This document shows, one piece after another, positions 16,402 to 24,686 of a stretch of 64,000 nucleotides of DNA. A model generated the notes under the pieces. The model was given only the letters and a program-made list of their open reading frames with translations, did not search any database and was not told where the DNA came from. The DNA lies in NCBI RefSeq assembly GCF_016638705.1, contig NZ_CP067341.1, forward strand, positions 3,041,501 to 3,105,500. The letters run 5' to 3'. Made by a program: the position numbers and the translations under genes. Position 1 is the first letter of the stretch; every line of letters begins with the position of its first letter. The DNA comes from Lysinibacillus agricola. GTDB lineage: Bacteria; Bacillota; Bacilli; Bacillales_A; Planococcaceae.

Positions 16402-17682
16402 TTATTTGCTCCGCAGAAGGTAAACTAGCTTCTTGTAATAGGCAGCTGATTCCTTGTATTTTCTGGCATCCTCAGAGACGACGGCAAGCGACTCATATAG
16501 AGTCTCCAAGCGGTTGGTTTGCTGAATGGACTCAAAATAAGGCAAACAGGCCATGGCCTGCTCCATTGAACGTTCGAACTGCCCCTGCGCAAACGAGAGT
16601 TGGCTTTGGTAGAACTGCAGCGACATTTGTTGATCGGTTGTTTCGGCGCTGCTTTCAAGCTCCTTGATCATCTGCGGGAGCAATGCCCATTGCTTTTGGT
16701 TTAGTGCCAACTCGCAGCGGTAAATATCGAGCAGCGGTTGGAACTTCTGTCTAATTTCTTCTGGTTCGCGCCGAATCATTTCTTTAAAGCGGTCAATCTC
16801 CAATGCGGCTTTGTCATATTCGCCCAGCAGCGTTTGCATGATAATTCGGTTGTTCATTATGGATGTCATCATTTCGCCCTGACTGGAGGTGTAAACCAAA
16901 TGTGCTTCCGCCATGGATAAGGCTAGCAGCGCTTCCTGAACAAGTCCGACCGTAAACTGATAACCGCTGTAAGTGAGATAGAACCCGCTCAAACGGTGAA
17001 AGAGCCTTTGTTCATAGACATGCTTCATCATTTGCTCAAACGTCTGTTTCGCCTGATCATACTGTTTCAAATAGATAAAGGCCTCAAGCATGAAATTATG
17101 CGCCGTCAGCCATGGCTCGCTGCCTGGAGCGAGCAGTTCCGCAAGTTTTCGTGCTTGAAGCAGTGCCTCGTGGTAATGGTGTTTGGATCTGAAAAGTTGG
17201 ATTTTATAATAAAACATCGCTTTTTTGGCTGGCAGGGGCAGATCATTGTCGTCAGGACGACCGTATTTATCCAAGTAATAATTCAAATAGTTCCGGTGCA
17301 AATAATCATGAGCTGCCGCGTCATTAAGCTGCTGGTAATACACGGCTTTCATTAAGGCTGTGGTCAACTCAACGGTTAAAGCATCGTCGCGGTCCGGCAG
17401 ATCGTTAACCTGCTGTTCATCGATGGATGCAGTGGATTGGGATAACATTTCGAAAATGCTCTCTGCCTTTGTCAACGTATCCGGCGATTGAGATGAAGCC
17501 TGCAGCAAATAAGCAGGAGAGACGCTGAGACGGGAGGCTATATGTTCAGCCAAATCAGCGGCAAGAGGGTAACGCTCTGCGAGGATATTGGCAAAATGGG
17601 TTTGCGTCACTAAACCTTCAACCAGCTCTTTTCGGGTGATATTTTTCTTTTTGCATAAAAAATCGATTCGTTCTTTTAACAT
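16402..17682 (-). CDS. XRE-type regulator with TPR-like C-terminal domain
   Basis: About 426 residues from the ATG at 17682. The N-terminal helix-turn-helix (MLKERIDFLCKKKNITRKEL...VSPAYLLQ) is followed by ~350 residues of helical repeats. This is the architecture of Rgg/PlcR/AimR-like peptide-sensing regulators, but no cognate peptide gene is evident. An AAGGAG is ~14 nt upstream, rather far; the frame stays open 46 codons further. GC-richer than its neighbours and with Paenibacillus-like wording, suggesting transfer. It may regulate the two genes downstream of it. Confidence 0.75.
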   Translation of the reverse strand: MLKERIDFLCKKKNITRKELVEGLVTQTHFANILAERYPLAADLAEHIASRLSVSPAYLLQASSQSPDTLTKAESIFEMLSQSTASIDEQQVNDLPDRDDALTVELTTALMKAVYYQQLNDAAAHDYLHRNYLNYYLDKYGRPDDNDLPLPAKKAMFYYKIQLFRSKHHYHEALLQARKLAELLAPGSEPWLTAHNFMLEAFIYLKQYDQAKQTFEQMMKHVYEQRLFHRLSGFYLTYSGYQFTVGLVQEALLALSMAEAHLVYTSSQGEMMTSIMNNRIIMQTLLGEYDKAALEIDRFKEMIRREPEEIRQKFQPLLDIYRCELALNQKQWALLPQMIKELESSAETTDQQMSLQFYQSQLSFAQGQFERSMEQAMACLPYFESIQQTNRLETLYESLAVVSEDARKYKESAAYYKKLVYLLRSK

Positions 17683-18019
17683 AGGGCGTGGAAATCTCCT
17701 TTCCGCTAAAACTCCGTAAAAGTATACCATGAATAGATAGAAAAAAAGGCCTGGAATAAGGATAAATGGGTGAAAAGGTTTGCTATCGGATGCATCGGTG
17801 GCCCCTTGCGTGAAAATCATCCATTATTTAACATAATTACCTTGCGTAGCAGTTCCATTACGAGGAAAAACTGCTGTCCCCATAATTACTCCGATTCCCC
17901 AACCGTTATCCTTTTTAAAATCAACATAGAATACTTCATTTCTCATTGCTGCAGTACTTGTATTTTCAATATAGTTTAAATCATTTGGGTAAGGTTAGAC
18001 AATTATATCCAAAGGGGAA
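17683..18019. other. Intergenic, nothing recognised
   Basis: The composition falls back to AT-rich after ~17,830. No ORF with RBS, hairpin or repeat that I can support. Confidence 0.4.
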
Positions 18020-18079
18020 AAACGGTACAACTTTGTTATAAACGGTATAACTTTCTTTTAAACGGTACATCTTTCTTTT
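18020..18079. repeat. Three tandem 20-bp repeats (AAACGGTACA motif)
   Basis: Three head-to-tail copies of a 20-bp unit (AAACGGTAyAACTTTsTTwT type), differing at a few positions. Arrays like this are found at the ends of IS21-family elements, where they bind the transposase. No istA/istB is nearby, so this may be a solo end. Confidence 0.6.
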
Positions 18080-18335
18080 AAATCTACACCATGCTAGTTC
18101 GATTAAAGAATGTTATCAAGGATTAGTTATTGGGACAAATAGTTTTATTTCATCGATTACTGCAGATCCTTCATAATAATTTGATCGGTAAGCCCTTGAC
18201 GGCATTTCCCGCACTATTCCAAATAACATAAAAGGAACTCTAATTTCACAAAAATAATGCGTATAAAAAATATTAGTTGATCTATACTATTAAAGATTTC
18301 ACTTCAAATCCAATGTGACTAGGAGGGTTAACCCG
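18080..18335. other. Intergenic, nothing recognised
   Basis: Mixed-composition spacer between the 20-bp repeats and the broken small gene. No supported feature apart from an AGGAGGG RBS at its right end. Confidence 0.4.
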
Positions 18336-18463
18336 ATGAGTAAGGCTGATCGATAGCTCTGAAGGACCATCAATACTGAAGAAAGCTAAAGTACGGTTAT
18401 CTTAGGAAAATCTTAAGAGCCAATGCGGAAGCGAGGCAGTGTGTCATGGAGGAAGAAATGTAA
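18336..18463 (+). pseudogene. Broken small gene (about 42 codons)
   Basis: AGGAGGG RBS, then ATG and MSKADR, a one-base shift, IALKDHQY, an in-frame TGA, then RKLKYGYLRKILRANAEARQ and on to a TAA at 18461. A strong terminator follows 10 bp later. The charged helical wording after the breaks and the intact RBS-terminator frame indicate a real small gene with two lesions. Family unknown. Confidence 0.5.
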
Positions 18464-18473
18464 GTGGTAATCA

Positions 18474-18503
18474 AACCCGGAATATTATTTCCGGGTTCTT
18501 TTG
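18474..18503 (+). terminator. Intrinsic terminator after the broken small gene
   Basis: AACCCGGAA/TTCCGGGTT, a 9-bp stem with 6-nt loop followed by CTTTTGTTTT. Confidence 0.8.
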
Positions 18504-18538
18504 TTTTGGTACTACTATATCGCCTTGGCGTAATTGTG

Positions 18539-18691
18539 GCTGTCGCTTCGCTTTCGCACAGAAAACATTTGTTGCTGTCGCTTCGCTTTCGCACAGAAAA
18601 CATTTGTTGCTGTCGCTTCGCTTTCGCACAGAAAACATTTGTTGCTGTCGCTTCGCTTCCGCTACAGAAAACATTTGTTGCTGTCCATGCG
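18539..18691. repeat. 35-bp minisatellite, four copies plus a partial
   Basis: Units start at 18539, 18574, 18609 and 18644, and a partial at 18680. The first three are identical; the fourth has a substitution and a one-base insertion. The unit contains GCTTCGCTTTCGC and AGAAAACATTTGTT. 35 is not a multiple of 3, so the array is open in several frames on both strands and produces spurious ORFs. I assign no gene to it. Confidence 0.9.
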
Positions 18692-18780
18692 TCCGGATCA
18701 TAAGTTCCACCCATTATCAAAAGAAGAGCTTGTGAACAGACTGATTAGTTAATTTACTTATAACAAGTCTATTTCATCTT

Positions 18781-19167
18781 TCATTTTTCGAAACTATTTT
18801 CATAAATATCCAAGAATTTCGCTATCATTACACCTTGTTGAACAACGGTTTCATCATTAGTTTCAAGTTGCCAAGCATAGGACATATAATTTTTATAATT
18901 TCTTTGGCTAATAGGCTTTAAAGCATGTTCTTTAGCAGTGGCAGCAAACCCTTTTTTATAATCAATTTGAGCTTGTTGTAATGCTTTCTTATGATTTTTA
19001 AAAACGGGCATTCCCTTAGCATTAGCTCCTATTTCATAAGCTTCATTGTCACCAAAATCAGCACTTAATTGGCTTGTATCATAGTCATCAACAACTTTTG
19101 AAGAGGAATTACAGGCTGTTAAAAGTGTAAGTAAAACTATACTAATAATGATTAATGTTTTTTTCAT
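18781..19167 (-). CDS. Small lipoprotein, function unknown
   Basis: 128 residues with a type II signal peptide, lipobox LLTAC with Cys19. The mature part is mostly helical and has no motif I recognise (VFKNHKKALQQAQIDYKKGF). RBS GGAGG before the ATG. Monocistronic. Confidence 0.75.
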   Translation of the reverse strand: MKKTLIIISIVLLTLLTACNSSSKVVDDYDTSQLSADFGDNEAYEIGANAKGMPVFKNHKKALQQAQIDYKKGFAATAKEHALKPISQRNYKNYMSYAWQLETNDETVVQQGVMIAKFLDIYENSFEK

Positions 19168-19379
19168 TTTTCTCCTCCTAAGAACATAGCTCTTATATTT
19201 TATTACTCTTCTTATTGGTTTAATGTCCTTCTAAAACTAAACTGCACCATAAGTAAAAAAGCATCTCCACTTGTTGTAGAAACGCCCTCGTTAGCCATCC
19301 ATGAAGCGCAAAAATCAGCACTTCACCACAAAAAATGAAAGATTATTACGTTCTTTCATGGGAGTTGAATAGTCGTAAA

Positions 19380-19673
19380 TCACATGTTTTTGCTGTTATA
19401 TTTTTTTACGACGGTTGCTAAAATTGCAATAATAAAAACGATGACACTATTTATCATTAAATAGTACCCTAGTTGCATGCCATAAAACATTGCAAAAGGA
19501 TCGCGAATAATAAATATCGCTAATGCACCACCGATTGCACCAAATAAGACTGCTAGTAGTAATATTGTAAAAGCAGAAAAAAACAGATTTTTCTTTTTTC
19601 TGTAAAATATAAACCCAATAATATTTGCAATAACGATAAAAAAGCCCATAAGTATTATGAAAAAGCTATCCAT
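19380..19673 (-). CDS. Small membrane protein, function unknown
   Basis: 97 residues and three hydrophobic segments with a basic RKKKN loop after the first and KKYNSKN at the end. Strong RBS (GGAGGGG, 5 nt before the ATG). Not assigned to a family. Confidence 0.7.
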   Translation of the reverse strand: MDSFFIILMGFFIVIANIIGFIFYRKKKNLFFSAFTILLLAVLFGAIGGALAIFIIRDPFAMFYGMQLGYYLMINSVIVFIIAILATVVKKYNSKNM

Positions 19674-19901
19674 TTAGCCCCTCCTCCATAAATATATTTT
19701 ACCATATGAACTAAAAACCCTGTGAACTATTCTGCTTACGTTAGCACAAGAAGCGATCGCTCTATTGAACAATTGCACTCGTTTGTTTAAGTACATTTAT
19801 TCACAATTTTACTATGTGTAATGTATGCTCATTCAATTTTTTCATTAAACTAGGAATCGAAGTATGAAGATAAAAATTGTAAAAATGATTTGTTCCCTTT
19901 T

Positions 19902-20036
19902 TCACTTCAGTTTAGCTTTAATTTGTTCCAGTTCATTCTTACTAAATATTTCTATGTTGTAGTTGTAATCAAGATTTATAAGAATATCGTTCGCTTGATG
20001 TAATTTTGTAATATCTTTATCCGCTAATCCTTTCAT
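19902..20036 (-). pseudogene. Fragment of an unknown coding sequence
   Basis: MKGLADKDITKLHQANDILI...NIEIFSKNELEQIKAKLK reads like protein, but there is no RBS, and a repeat element begins 18 bp upstream. Probably the C-terminal end of a gene cut by that element. Family unknown. Confidence 0.35.
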
Positions 20037-20053
20037 AATTACTATCTATATTC

Positions 20054-20214
20054 AAAATAAAGAGGCTGGGATAGAACTCGTTTATTTAGAAAAATGGCGA
20101 AAAGAGATAATAACTTTTCTGCTTCATCAAAGTGAATTTCCCATTTAAAATCAAAAAAATGTTAGACCGATTATATCTTGGTCTAACATTTTTTTGTCCC
20201 AGCCTCTTTATTTT
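20054..20214. repeat. Paired inverted repeat of the AGAGGCTGGGA type
   Basis: Outer arms 20054-20071 and 20197-20214 are perfect 18-bp complements (AAAATAAAGAGGCTGGGA). An inner hairpin TGTTAGACC/GGTCTAACA lies at 20160-20188. GAGGCTGGGAcaaaa-type elements are scattered between genes in many Firmicutes and can act as bidirectional terminators. Confidence 0.7.
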
Positions 20215-20413
20215 ATTCATTATCATGTTGCACATTCTATAGAAATATTGTTATCTATAGATTTTCACTTTGACTCTTAATAAAACAATAAGAGAGACTT
20301 TTTTTAAGTGACTATCTTATAGGGTACATTTTATTTAATACTGGATTTTGAGCAAACTTTATTACAAGTTATTGATCTTTTAAGCCACATGAGCAACTGG
20401 TCATCAGTCTCTT

Positions 20414-21259
20414 CTATTCATTAACCCAATTGATTAATTCGCTATCAAAAGTATTTGGTTCTTCAAACATTGGGTTATGGCCACTTTTTTCAAAAATGAT
20501 CTTCTTCACATTTTTATAAGAATGATCAATTGATTCCCAAAGCGAAACAGGAGCGACTAAATAATCATATCTACCTAACCCTACAAAAATAGGTTTATCT
20601 ACGCGAGCCATTGATTGGATTAGATTTCGTTCAGCAAATGCTACTCCCCAAAGGTAATCAATAACTTCCATGTTTGTATATACGCCATCCCACATATAAG
20701 CAGCATCGAACGTATAATCATAAAAGCTATGCGCTCCCATGCGAATACACATATGCACAAATCGTCTATCAGGATCATTGTTTATATCATTTTCTAAGAA
20801 AGCAATATCATGCTCAAATTGCTTTGTTCGCTCAGCACTGGCAGTCTCATTAAAAAATGAAAAGCTTTGCTGTTGTCTCTCTTGACTGTTTGTCGGTGCT
20901 GAATTTAATAAAATGACCTTCTGAACATTCTGAGGATATTTTTCGGCATATGCCAAGGCCATAAATGCGTGGCCAGAATGTCCTAAAATGATAAAATCCT
21001 CAAGTTTGAGCAATTGTCTTGCTGTTTCGATATCATCTACAATTTTATCCAAAGTATAGTCTTCTTGCTTTAAAGCACGAGGTGGCTCCACAAATCCTCT
21101 ATGATCTAAGAAAATAAATTGAAAATGTTTATATAAGTTTTCCGAGAACAAGCGTGGGTAATATACACTGCTACCCACTACCAATATTGGCTTACCTTGC
21201 CCCTTCACACAATATTTTAAATCAAATCCTTCACTAAAGATGCTTTGATAGTTATTCAT
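20414..21259 (-). CDS. Alpha/beta-fold hydrolase
   Basis: 281 residues from the ATG at 21259 (AGAGGA upstream). The nucleophile elbow GHSGHAF gives Ser95, the likely acid is in GLGRYDYLV and the His in EKSGHNPMFEEP, a complete triad. VGSSVYYPRLFSENL in place of the usual HG oxyanion motif is typical of the proline-iminopeptidase/hydrolase subgroup. Substrate unknown. Monocistronic. Confidence 0.88.
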   Translation of the reverse strand: MNNYQSIFSEGFDLKYCVKGQGKPILVVGSSVYYPRLFSENLYKHFQFIFLDHRGFVEPPRALKQEDYTLDKIVDDIETARQLLKLEDFIILGHSGHAFMALAYAEKYPQNVQKVILLNSAPTNSQERQQQSFSFFNETASAERTKQFEHDIAFLENDINNDPDRRFVHMCIRMGAHSFYDYTFDAAYMWDGVYTNMEVIDYLWGVAFAERNLIQSMARVDKPIFVGLGRYDYLVAPVSLWESIDHSYKNVKKIIFEKSGHNPMFEEPNTFDSELINWVNE

Positions 21260-21675
21260 AATAATAGTCCTCTTTTCTTTTTTATATAGAAGAGCTATCA
21301 ACTTTTGTGCTCTTCTTTCTATCACTCCCTTTCTTTTTTACATTCCCGTGTTTTTCTCCATTGAACGCTCAAGCATTCTAGCTCACCTCAATTAATACTT
21401 AATATTTTTTATGTAATAGAAGTAGAATTTTTCAATTAAAAAATTATTATATAATAATAATTCAAAATTCGCAATTTTTTTCGATATCCTTTATTTCATA
21501 TGATGAACAGTGTAAAGTAAAATTATACTATGAAAATACAAAAATTTCGTACACCATGATACAGAATTAATTACCAGTAGGGCAATAATCTTATCACGAT
21601 ACTTGGGAAATCCTGTTGTCTGCTGATTCGTTAGAGGCAATCAGTTTAAAAAATTTAAGCAAAGGATAAGAAAAT
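21260..21675. other. Divergent promoter region
   Basis: Very AT-rich, with a short palindromic TTATTATATAATAA stretch near 21,446-21,462. It serves the divergent hydrolase and TPR genes. No gene. Confidence 0.4.
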
Positions 21676-22161
21676 ATGGATAAGCGATTACAACACATCA
21701 TAACTTTAAGAGAAAACGGACAACTGGAAGAAGCAAATCAATTAATAGTAGCACTAGTTCAAGAAGAGCCTGAAAATGGATTTTATCATTATCATTGCGC
21801 TTGGACTTACGATTCAATAGGAAAAGAAAAAGAAGCTGTCCCTCACTATGAAAGAGCAATCAAATTAGGGCTAGCGCGCGAAGATTTAGAGGGTACCTAT
21901 TTAGGACTAGGCAGTACATATCGTACATTGGGTCAATATGAACAGTCAAAACGTATTTTTGAACAAGCCTTGAGTGAGTTTCCTGAAGCTGAACATTTAA
22001 AGGTTTTCTATGCGATGACACTTTATAATCTTGGTGAACATTCAAAGGCTATGGAAACTTTATTAAATACATTAATTCTCACTACTAAACATGAAGGAAT
22101 AAAAGATTATAGCAAAGCCATTAAGTTTTACAGTGATAAGCTAGATCAAACGTGGGAATAA
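21676..22161 (+). CDS. Tetratricopeptide-repeat protein
   Basis: 161 residues with about three TPR units (residues ~6-40, 41-75 and 80-115; for example YHCAWTYDSIGKEKEAVPHY and GLGSTYRTLGQYEQSKRIFE). A cytosolic scaffold-type protein of the kind often annotated as a tetratrico-peptide protein in Bacillus. Ends at a bidirectional terminator. Confidence 0.85.
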   Translation: MDKRLQHIITLRENGQLEEANQLIVALVQEEPENGFYHYHCAWTYDSIGKEKEAVPHYERAIKLGLAREDLEGTYLGLGSTYRTLGQYEQSKRIFEQALSEFPEAEHLKVFYAMTLYNLGEHSKAMETLLNTLILTTKHEGIKDYSKAIKFYSDKLDQTWE

Positions 22162-22180
22162 TAGTACAAAAAACGCATAA

Positions 22181-22216
22181 AAGATCAGGCTCATATTTGT
22201 GAACCTGATCTTTTCA
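22181..22216. terminator. Bidirectional terminator
   Basis: AAGATCAGG/CCTGATCTT with A- and T-rich flanks, between the convergent TPR and DUF3955 genes. Confidence 0.8.
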
Positions 22217-22218
22217 TA

Positions 22219-22437
22219 TTACTTAGCTAAATTTGTTTTTTTAATGGTAGAAAACATTGCAACAAATAATAATGAAATTATACCGCTAAAGAAAAATAAG
22301 TAACTTAATGGAATTAAAAAGAAGTTTCTTTCTATAAGTGTTCCATCAGGCATTAATTCGTCACCAATAATTCCCTTCATAATTAAACATAAAACTCCTA
22401 TTAAAATCGGTAAAGTTGCAATTACATACTTTTTCAT
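22219..22437 (-). CDS. DUF3955 membrane protein
   Basis: 72 residues, two hydrophobic segments with the conserved GIIGDELMPDGTLIERNFFL loop of DUF3955. The start chosen (22437) is the second of two adjacent ATGs, 6 nt after GGGGGA. It is the last gene of the DUF2975-XRE-DUF3955 set. Role unknown. Confidence 0.75.
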   Translation of the reverse strand: MKKYVIATLPILIGVLCLIMKGIIGDELMPDGTLIERNFFLIPLSYLFFFSGIISLLFVAMFSTIKKTNLAK

Positions 22438-22463
22438 CATTCTTCCCCCATTATTCATTATCC

Positions 22464-22670
22464 TCATTTTTTCTGTATTCCAAAAATGTCACCTGGTTGG
22501 CAGTCTAAAACTTCGCATATTTTTTCTAGCGTAGAAAATTTAACGGCTTTTGCCTTTCCGTTTTTCAAGATAGATACATTCGCCATTGTAATGCCTAGTT
22601 TTTCCGATAATTCTGTAACACTCATTTTTCTTTTAGCCAGCATGACATCGAGATTTACAATGATAACCAA
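22464..22670 (-). CDS. XRE/Cro-type small transcriptional regulator
   Basis: 68 residues, essentially one helix-turn-helix (VTELSEKLGITMANVSILKNG...LEKICEVLDCQPGDIF) of the YozG type that accompanies DUF2975 proteins. The start is TTG, 8 nt after GAGGTG. It lies 12 bp after the DUF2975 gene and probably autoregulates through the inverted repeat at 23219-23255. Confidence 0.88.
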   Translation of the reverse strand: MVIIVNLDVMLAKRKMSVTELSEKLGITMANVSILKNGKAKAVKFSTLEKICEVLDCQPGDIFGIQKK

Positions 22671-22682
22671 CGTTTACACACC

Positions 22683-23162
22683 TCAAATCGTTAGATCGTT
22701 ATCCTGCTTTATCTCACATGCTTTTCTTACTAAATAAGACAGCATTGAAGTAAAGACAGAAATCACGACTGCAAAGAATAAAATAAGTAACAGAATTACT
22801 AGGACATTCGTGTGGTAGCTACCAATCGCAAAAATATAAAGTAACGCAGCTACATATAAAACACCCTCGATCATGGCTAACACACTTATGATTTTTAATC
22901 TATCTGCATTCACGACCGTAAAGTCTTGATTGCAACCAACATCCGTACATATTTTCCAGCCTAAAGCTAATGCTATAAAATATGGAATCCCTGTTATCCA
23001 AATGAATGCAATAAATGGTTTATACAAAGCTCTTAGTTCTTCTGAATCCGTTAAAACTTCCTTCCCTGTTTGTGGTCCAACATAAATACAGAACAATAAA
23101 CCAAATAATGCACAAAATACAATTATCAATTTCAACCATCTTGATAATTCTTTTTGTTTCAT
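22683..23162 (-). CDS. DUF2975 membrane protein
   Basis: 159 residues, four hydrophobic segments, typical of the DUF2975 family that is nearly always paired with the small XRE regulator downstream. The pair is thought to form a membrane-linked regulatory unit; its signal is unknown. RBS AGAGGTG. Confidence 0.8.
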   Translation of the reverse strand: MKQKELSRWLKLIIVFCALFGLLFCIYVGPQTGKEVLTDSEELRALYKPFIAFIWITGIPYFIALALGWKICTDVGCNQDFTVVNADRLKIISVLAMIEGVLYVAALLYIFAIGSYHTNVLVILLLILFFAVVISVFTSMLSYLVRKACEIKQDNDLTI

Positions 23163-23218
23163 AAAGCACCTCTTTCATAACTTGCTAATGACATAATAGC
23201 TTTCCATTCATTCTAAGT

Positions 23219-23255
23219 CAATAATTTTTTATCGTAAAACAATAAAAAATTATTG
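23219..23255. promoter_or_regulatory. 14-bp perfect inverted repeat upstream of DUF2975/XRE
   Basis: CAATAATTTTTTAT and its exact complement, spacer 9 bp, 57-93 bp upstream of the DUF2975 start. No T-tract beyond the arms, and it lies upstream of the gene, so an operator fits better than a terminator. Confidence 0.5.
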
Positions 23256-23450
23256 TCATTACATAAATCACCCCTTCGTTTCCACCAAAATGCTTGTAAA
23301 ATTAGAGCACTATGATAAAATAAGAACATGCATTCCCTCTCCCTTGATTTTCTTCACGGGAATATTTTGGGTTATAAATATAAATTAGGTGCGAGAATGT
23401 ATTCTAAACTATACTATCTACTGTCGGATAATCTGTAGTTGTAGCAAAAA

Positions 23451-23480
23451 AATAACGGCTGCTAGTAAAAGCAACCGTCA
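23451..23480 (-). terminator. Terminator of the acyl-CoA dehydrogenase operon
   Basis: Minus strand ACGGTTGCT/AGCAGCCGT stem (one mismatch) followed by a T-rich tract, 16 bp after the APH-like stop codon. Confidence 0.65.
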
Positions 23481-23493
23481 TTTTTAATATAGT

Positions 23494-24537
23494 TTATAGG
23501 ACCTTGGAAGCTTGATGAATCAGTGCAGCTACCATTTTATCCATTTGTGCAAAACGATCGTCTTTCGTTTGACCATTCACATATCGATAATAGATTTGCT
23601 GACATATTACTGCTAATTTAAAGTAGGCAAATGTAATATAATAATCGATGGCAGAAACATCACGCCCGCTTTTCTCTGCATAGCGGTGAATGAATTCCTG
23701 ACGTGTATAAAACCCTGGTAAAGTCGTTATTGGCGGTTCTCCAAATGCGTATAGTAGCATTTTTGGATCATCTGCATGCATCCAGTAGCTCATTGCCACA
23801 CCTAAATCGGCTAATGGATCCCCTACAGTTGTCATCTCCAAATCAAAAAGTCCAATTATTTCAGAATAATCACTTGAAAACATGGCGTTATTCAGCTTGT
23901 AATCATAATGAATAATAGTTGCTTCATGATTAGAAGGTATGTGATCCTTTAACCATGTTGTCAACGCTGCTACTTCAGCATGCTCGGCCGTTTTTGCTTT
24001 GTCATAGCGCTCAATCCATCCTTGTACTTGCCGTTCCATAAATCCTTCTGGCTTCACCATATCCTTTAGTTGCGTTTCCTTATATGGTATTGCATGAAGA
24101 GCTACAAGGGAATCAACCATCTTTTCCGAAATGAGACGTCCTAATTCCTCCGTATTTTCAGTACCCGGTGGAAAATGAGTGTCAAGTACGATACCCTTTT
24201 TGCGTTCCATTAGGAAGAAATCACTGCCAATAATATCTCGATCTTCAACGTACACATAAGGTTTAGGTATTGCAGCTAAAAATGGATGTAATGCAGATAT
24301 AATCGTAAACTCACGTTTCATGTCATGCGCTTTTTTGGCGACTGGTCCATGTGGAGGTCGACGCAGAACAACTTCAAATTCGCCTACTTTTAGGCAATAA
24401 GTCAAATTTGAATGTCCAGCACTAAACTGTGAAATTTCTAGCTTCCCCTCTGGTAATTCCGGAAATTGACTCTTTAAAAATGAATGTAATTTCACTTCAT
24501 CAATACGTTCACTTGCCCTTACTTGTATCGTATCCAT
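23494..24537 (-). CDS. Aminoglycoside phosphotransferase-like kinase (acyl-CoA dehydrogenase associated)
   Basis: 347 residues from the ATG at 24537 (AGGAGGGG upstream). APH/choline-kinase fold: the N-lobe has QFSAGHSNLTYCL, the catalytic loop is HYDYKLNNAMF (Asp base and Asn ligand) and the metal motif is LFDLEMTTVGDPLADLG. Close relatives are the N-terminal domain of ACAD10-type proteins and stand-alone partners of acyl-CoA dehydrogenases, proposed to phosphorylate hydroxyacyl substrates. The operon context with an ACAD and an SDR supports that role. Separated from the SDR by a structured element. Confidence 0.88.
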   Translation of the reverse strand: MDTIQVRASERIDEVKLHSFLKSQFPELPEGKLEISQFSAGHSNLTYCLKVGEFEVVLRRPPHGPVAKKAHDMKREFTIISALHPFLAAIPKPYVYVEDRDIIGSDFFLMERKKGIVLDTHFPPGTENTEELGRLISEKMVDSLVALHAIPYKETQLKDMVKPEGFMERQVQGWIERYDKAKTAEHAEVAALTTWLKDHIPSNHEATIIHYDYKLNNAMFSSDYSEIIGLFDLEMTTVGDPLADLGVAMSYWMHADDPKMLLYAFGEPPITTLPGFYTRQEFIHRYAEKSGRDVSAIDYYITFAYFKLAVICQQIYYRYVNGQTKDDRFAQMDKMVAALIHQASKVL

Positions 24538-24551
24538 TGTACCCCTCCTAT

Positions 24552-24686
24552 CAATTATGCCTCGGCATAATTGCGTCCGGAATCGGCTTTGTGCTCGCAC
24601 AAAGAACTCCTTTCCGATTCTGTGACATCCGCCGGAGGCTTTAAGTTCTTTCAGCGGGTGTTTGGACAACCGCTGAAAGAACTTAA
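24552..24686. repeat. Highly structured intergenic element inside the fatty-acid operon
   Basis: About 135 bp made of nested inverted repeats: CAATTATGCC/GGCATAATTG (24554-24575), CTTTGTGC/GCACAAAG with the GGAATCGG...CCGATTC outer pair (~24585-24620), and a perfect 17-bp arm TTAAGTTCTTTCAGCGG (24641-24657) paired with 24670-24686. The right arm contains the SDR stop codon. GC-richer than its flanks. It looks like a mobile intergenic repeat or a folded RNA in the operon transcript. Confidence 0.7.

Larger units (their letters stand above)
19674..20413. other. Intergenic region with a gene fragment and a paired repeat element
   Basis: Contains a 44-codon minus-strand ORF (19902-20036) without RBS and the inverted-repeat element 20054-20214, both listed separately. 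The rest is AT-rich with nothing I can support. Confidence 0.5.
23163..23493. other. Intergenic: operator-like repeat and terminator
   Basis: Holds the inverted repeat at 23219-23255 upstream of the DUF2975 operon and the terminator (23451-23480) of the APH-like gene. Nothing else supported. Confidence 0.5.

Noticed and set aside
18397..18720. Several overlapping ORFs on both strands across the 35-bp repeats
   Set aside because: The repeat length is not a multiple of three and lacks stops, so every frame is open; no RBS or family signal.
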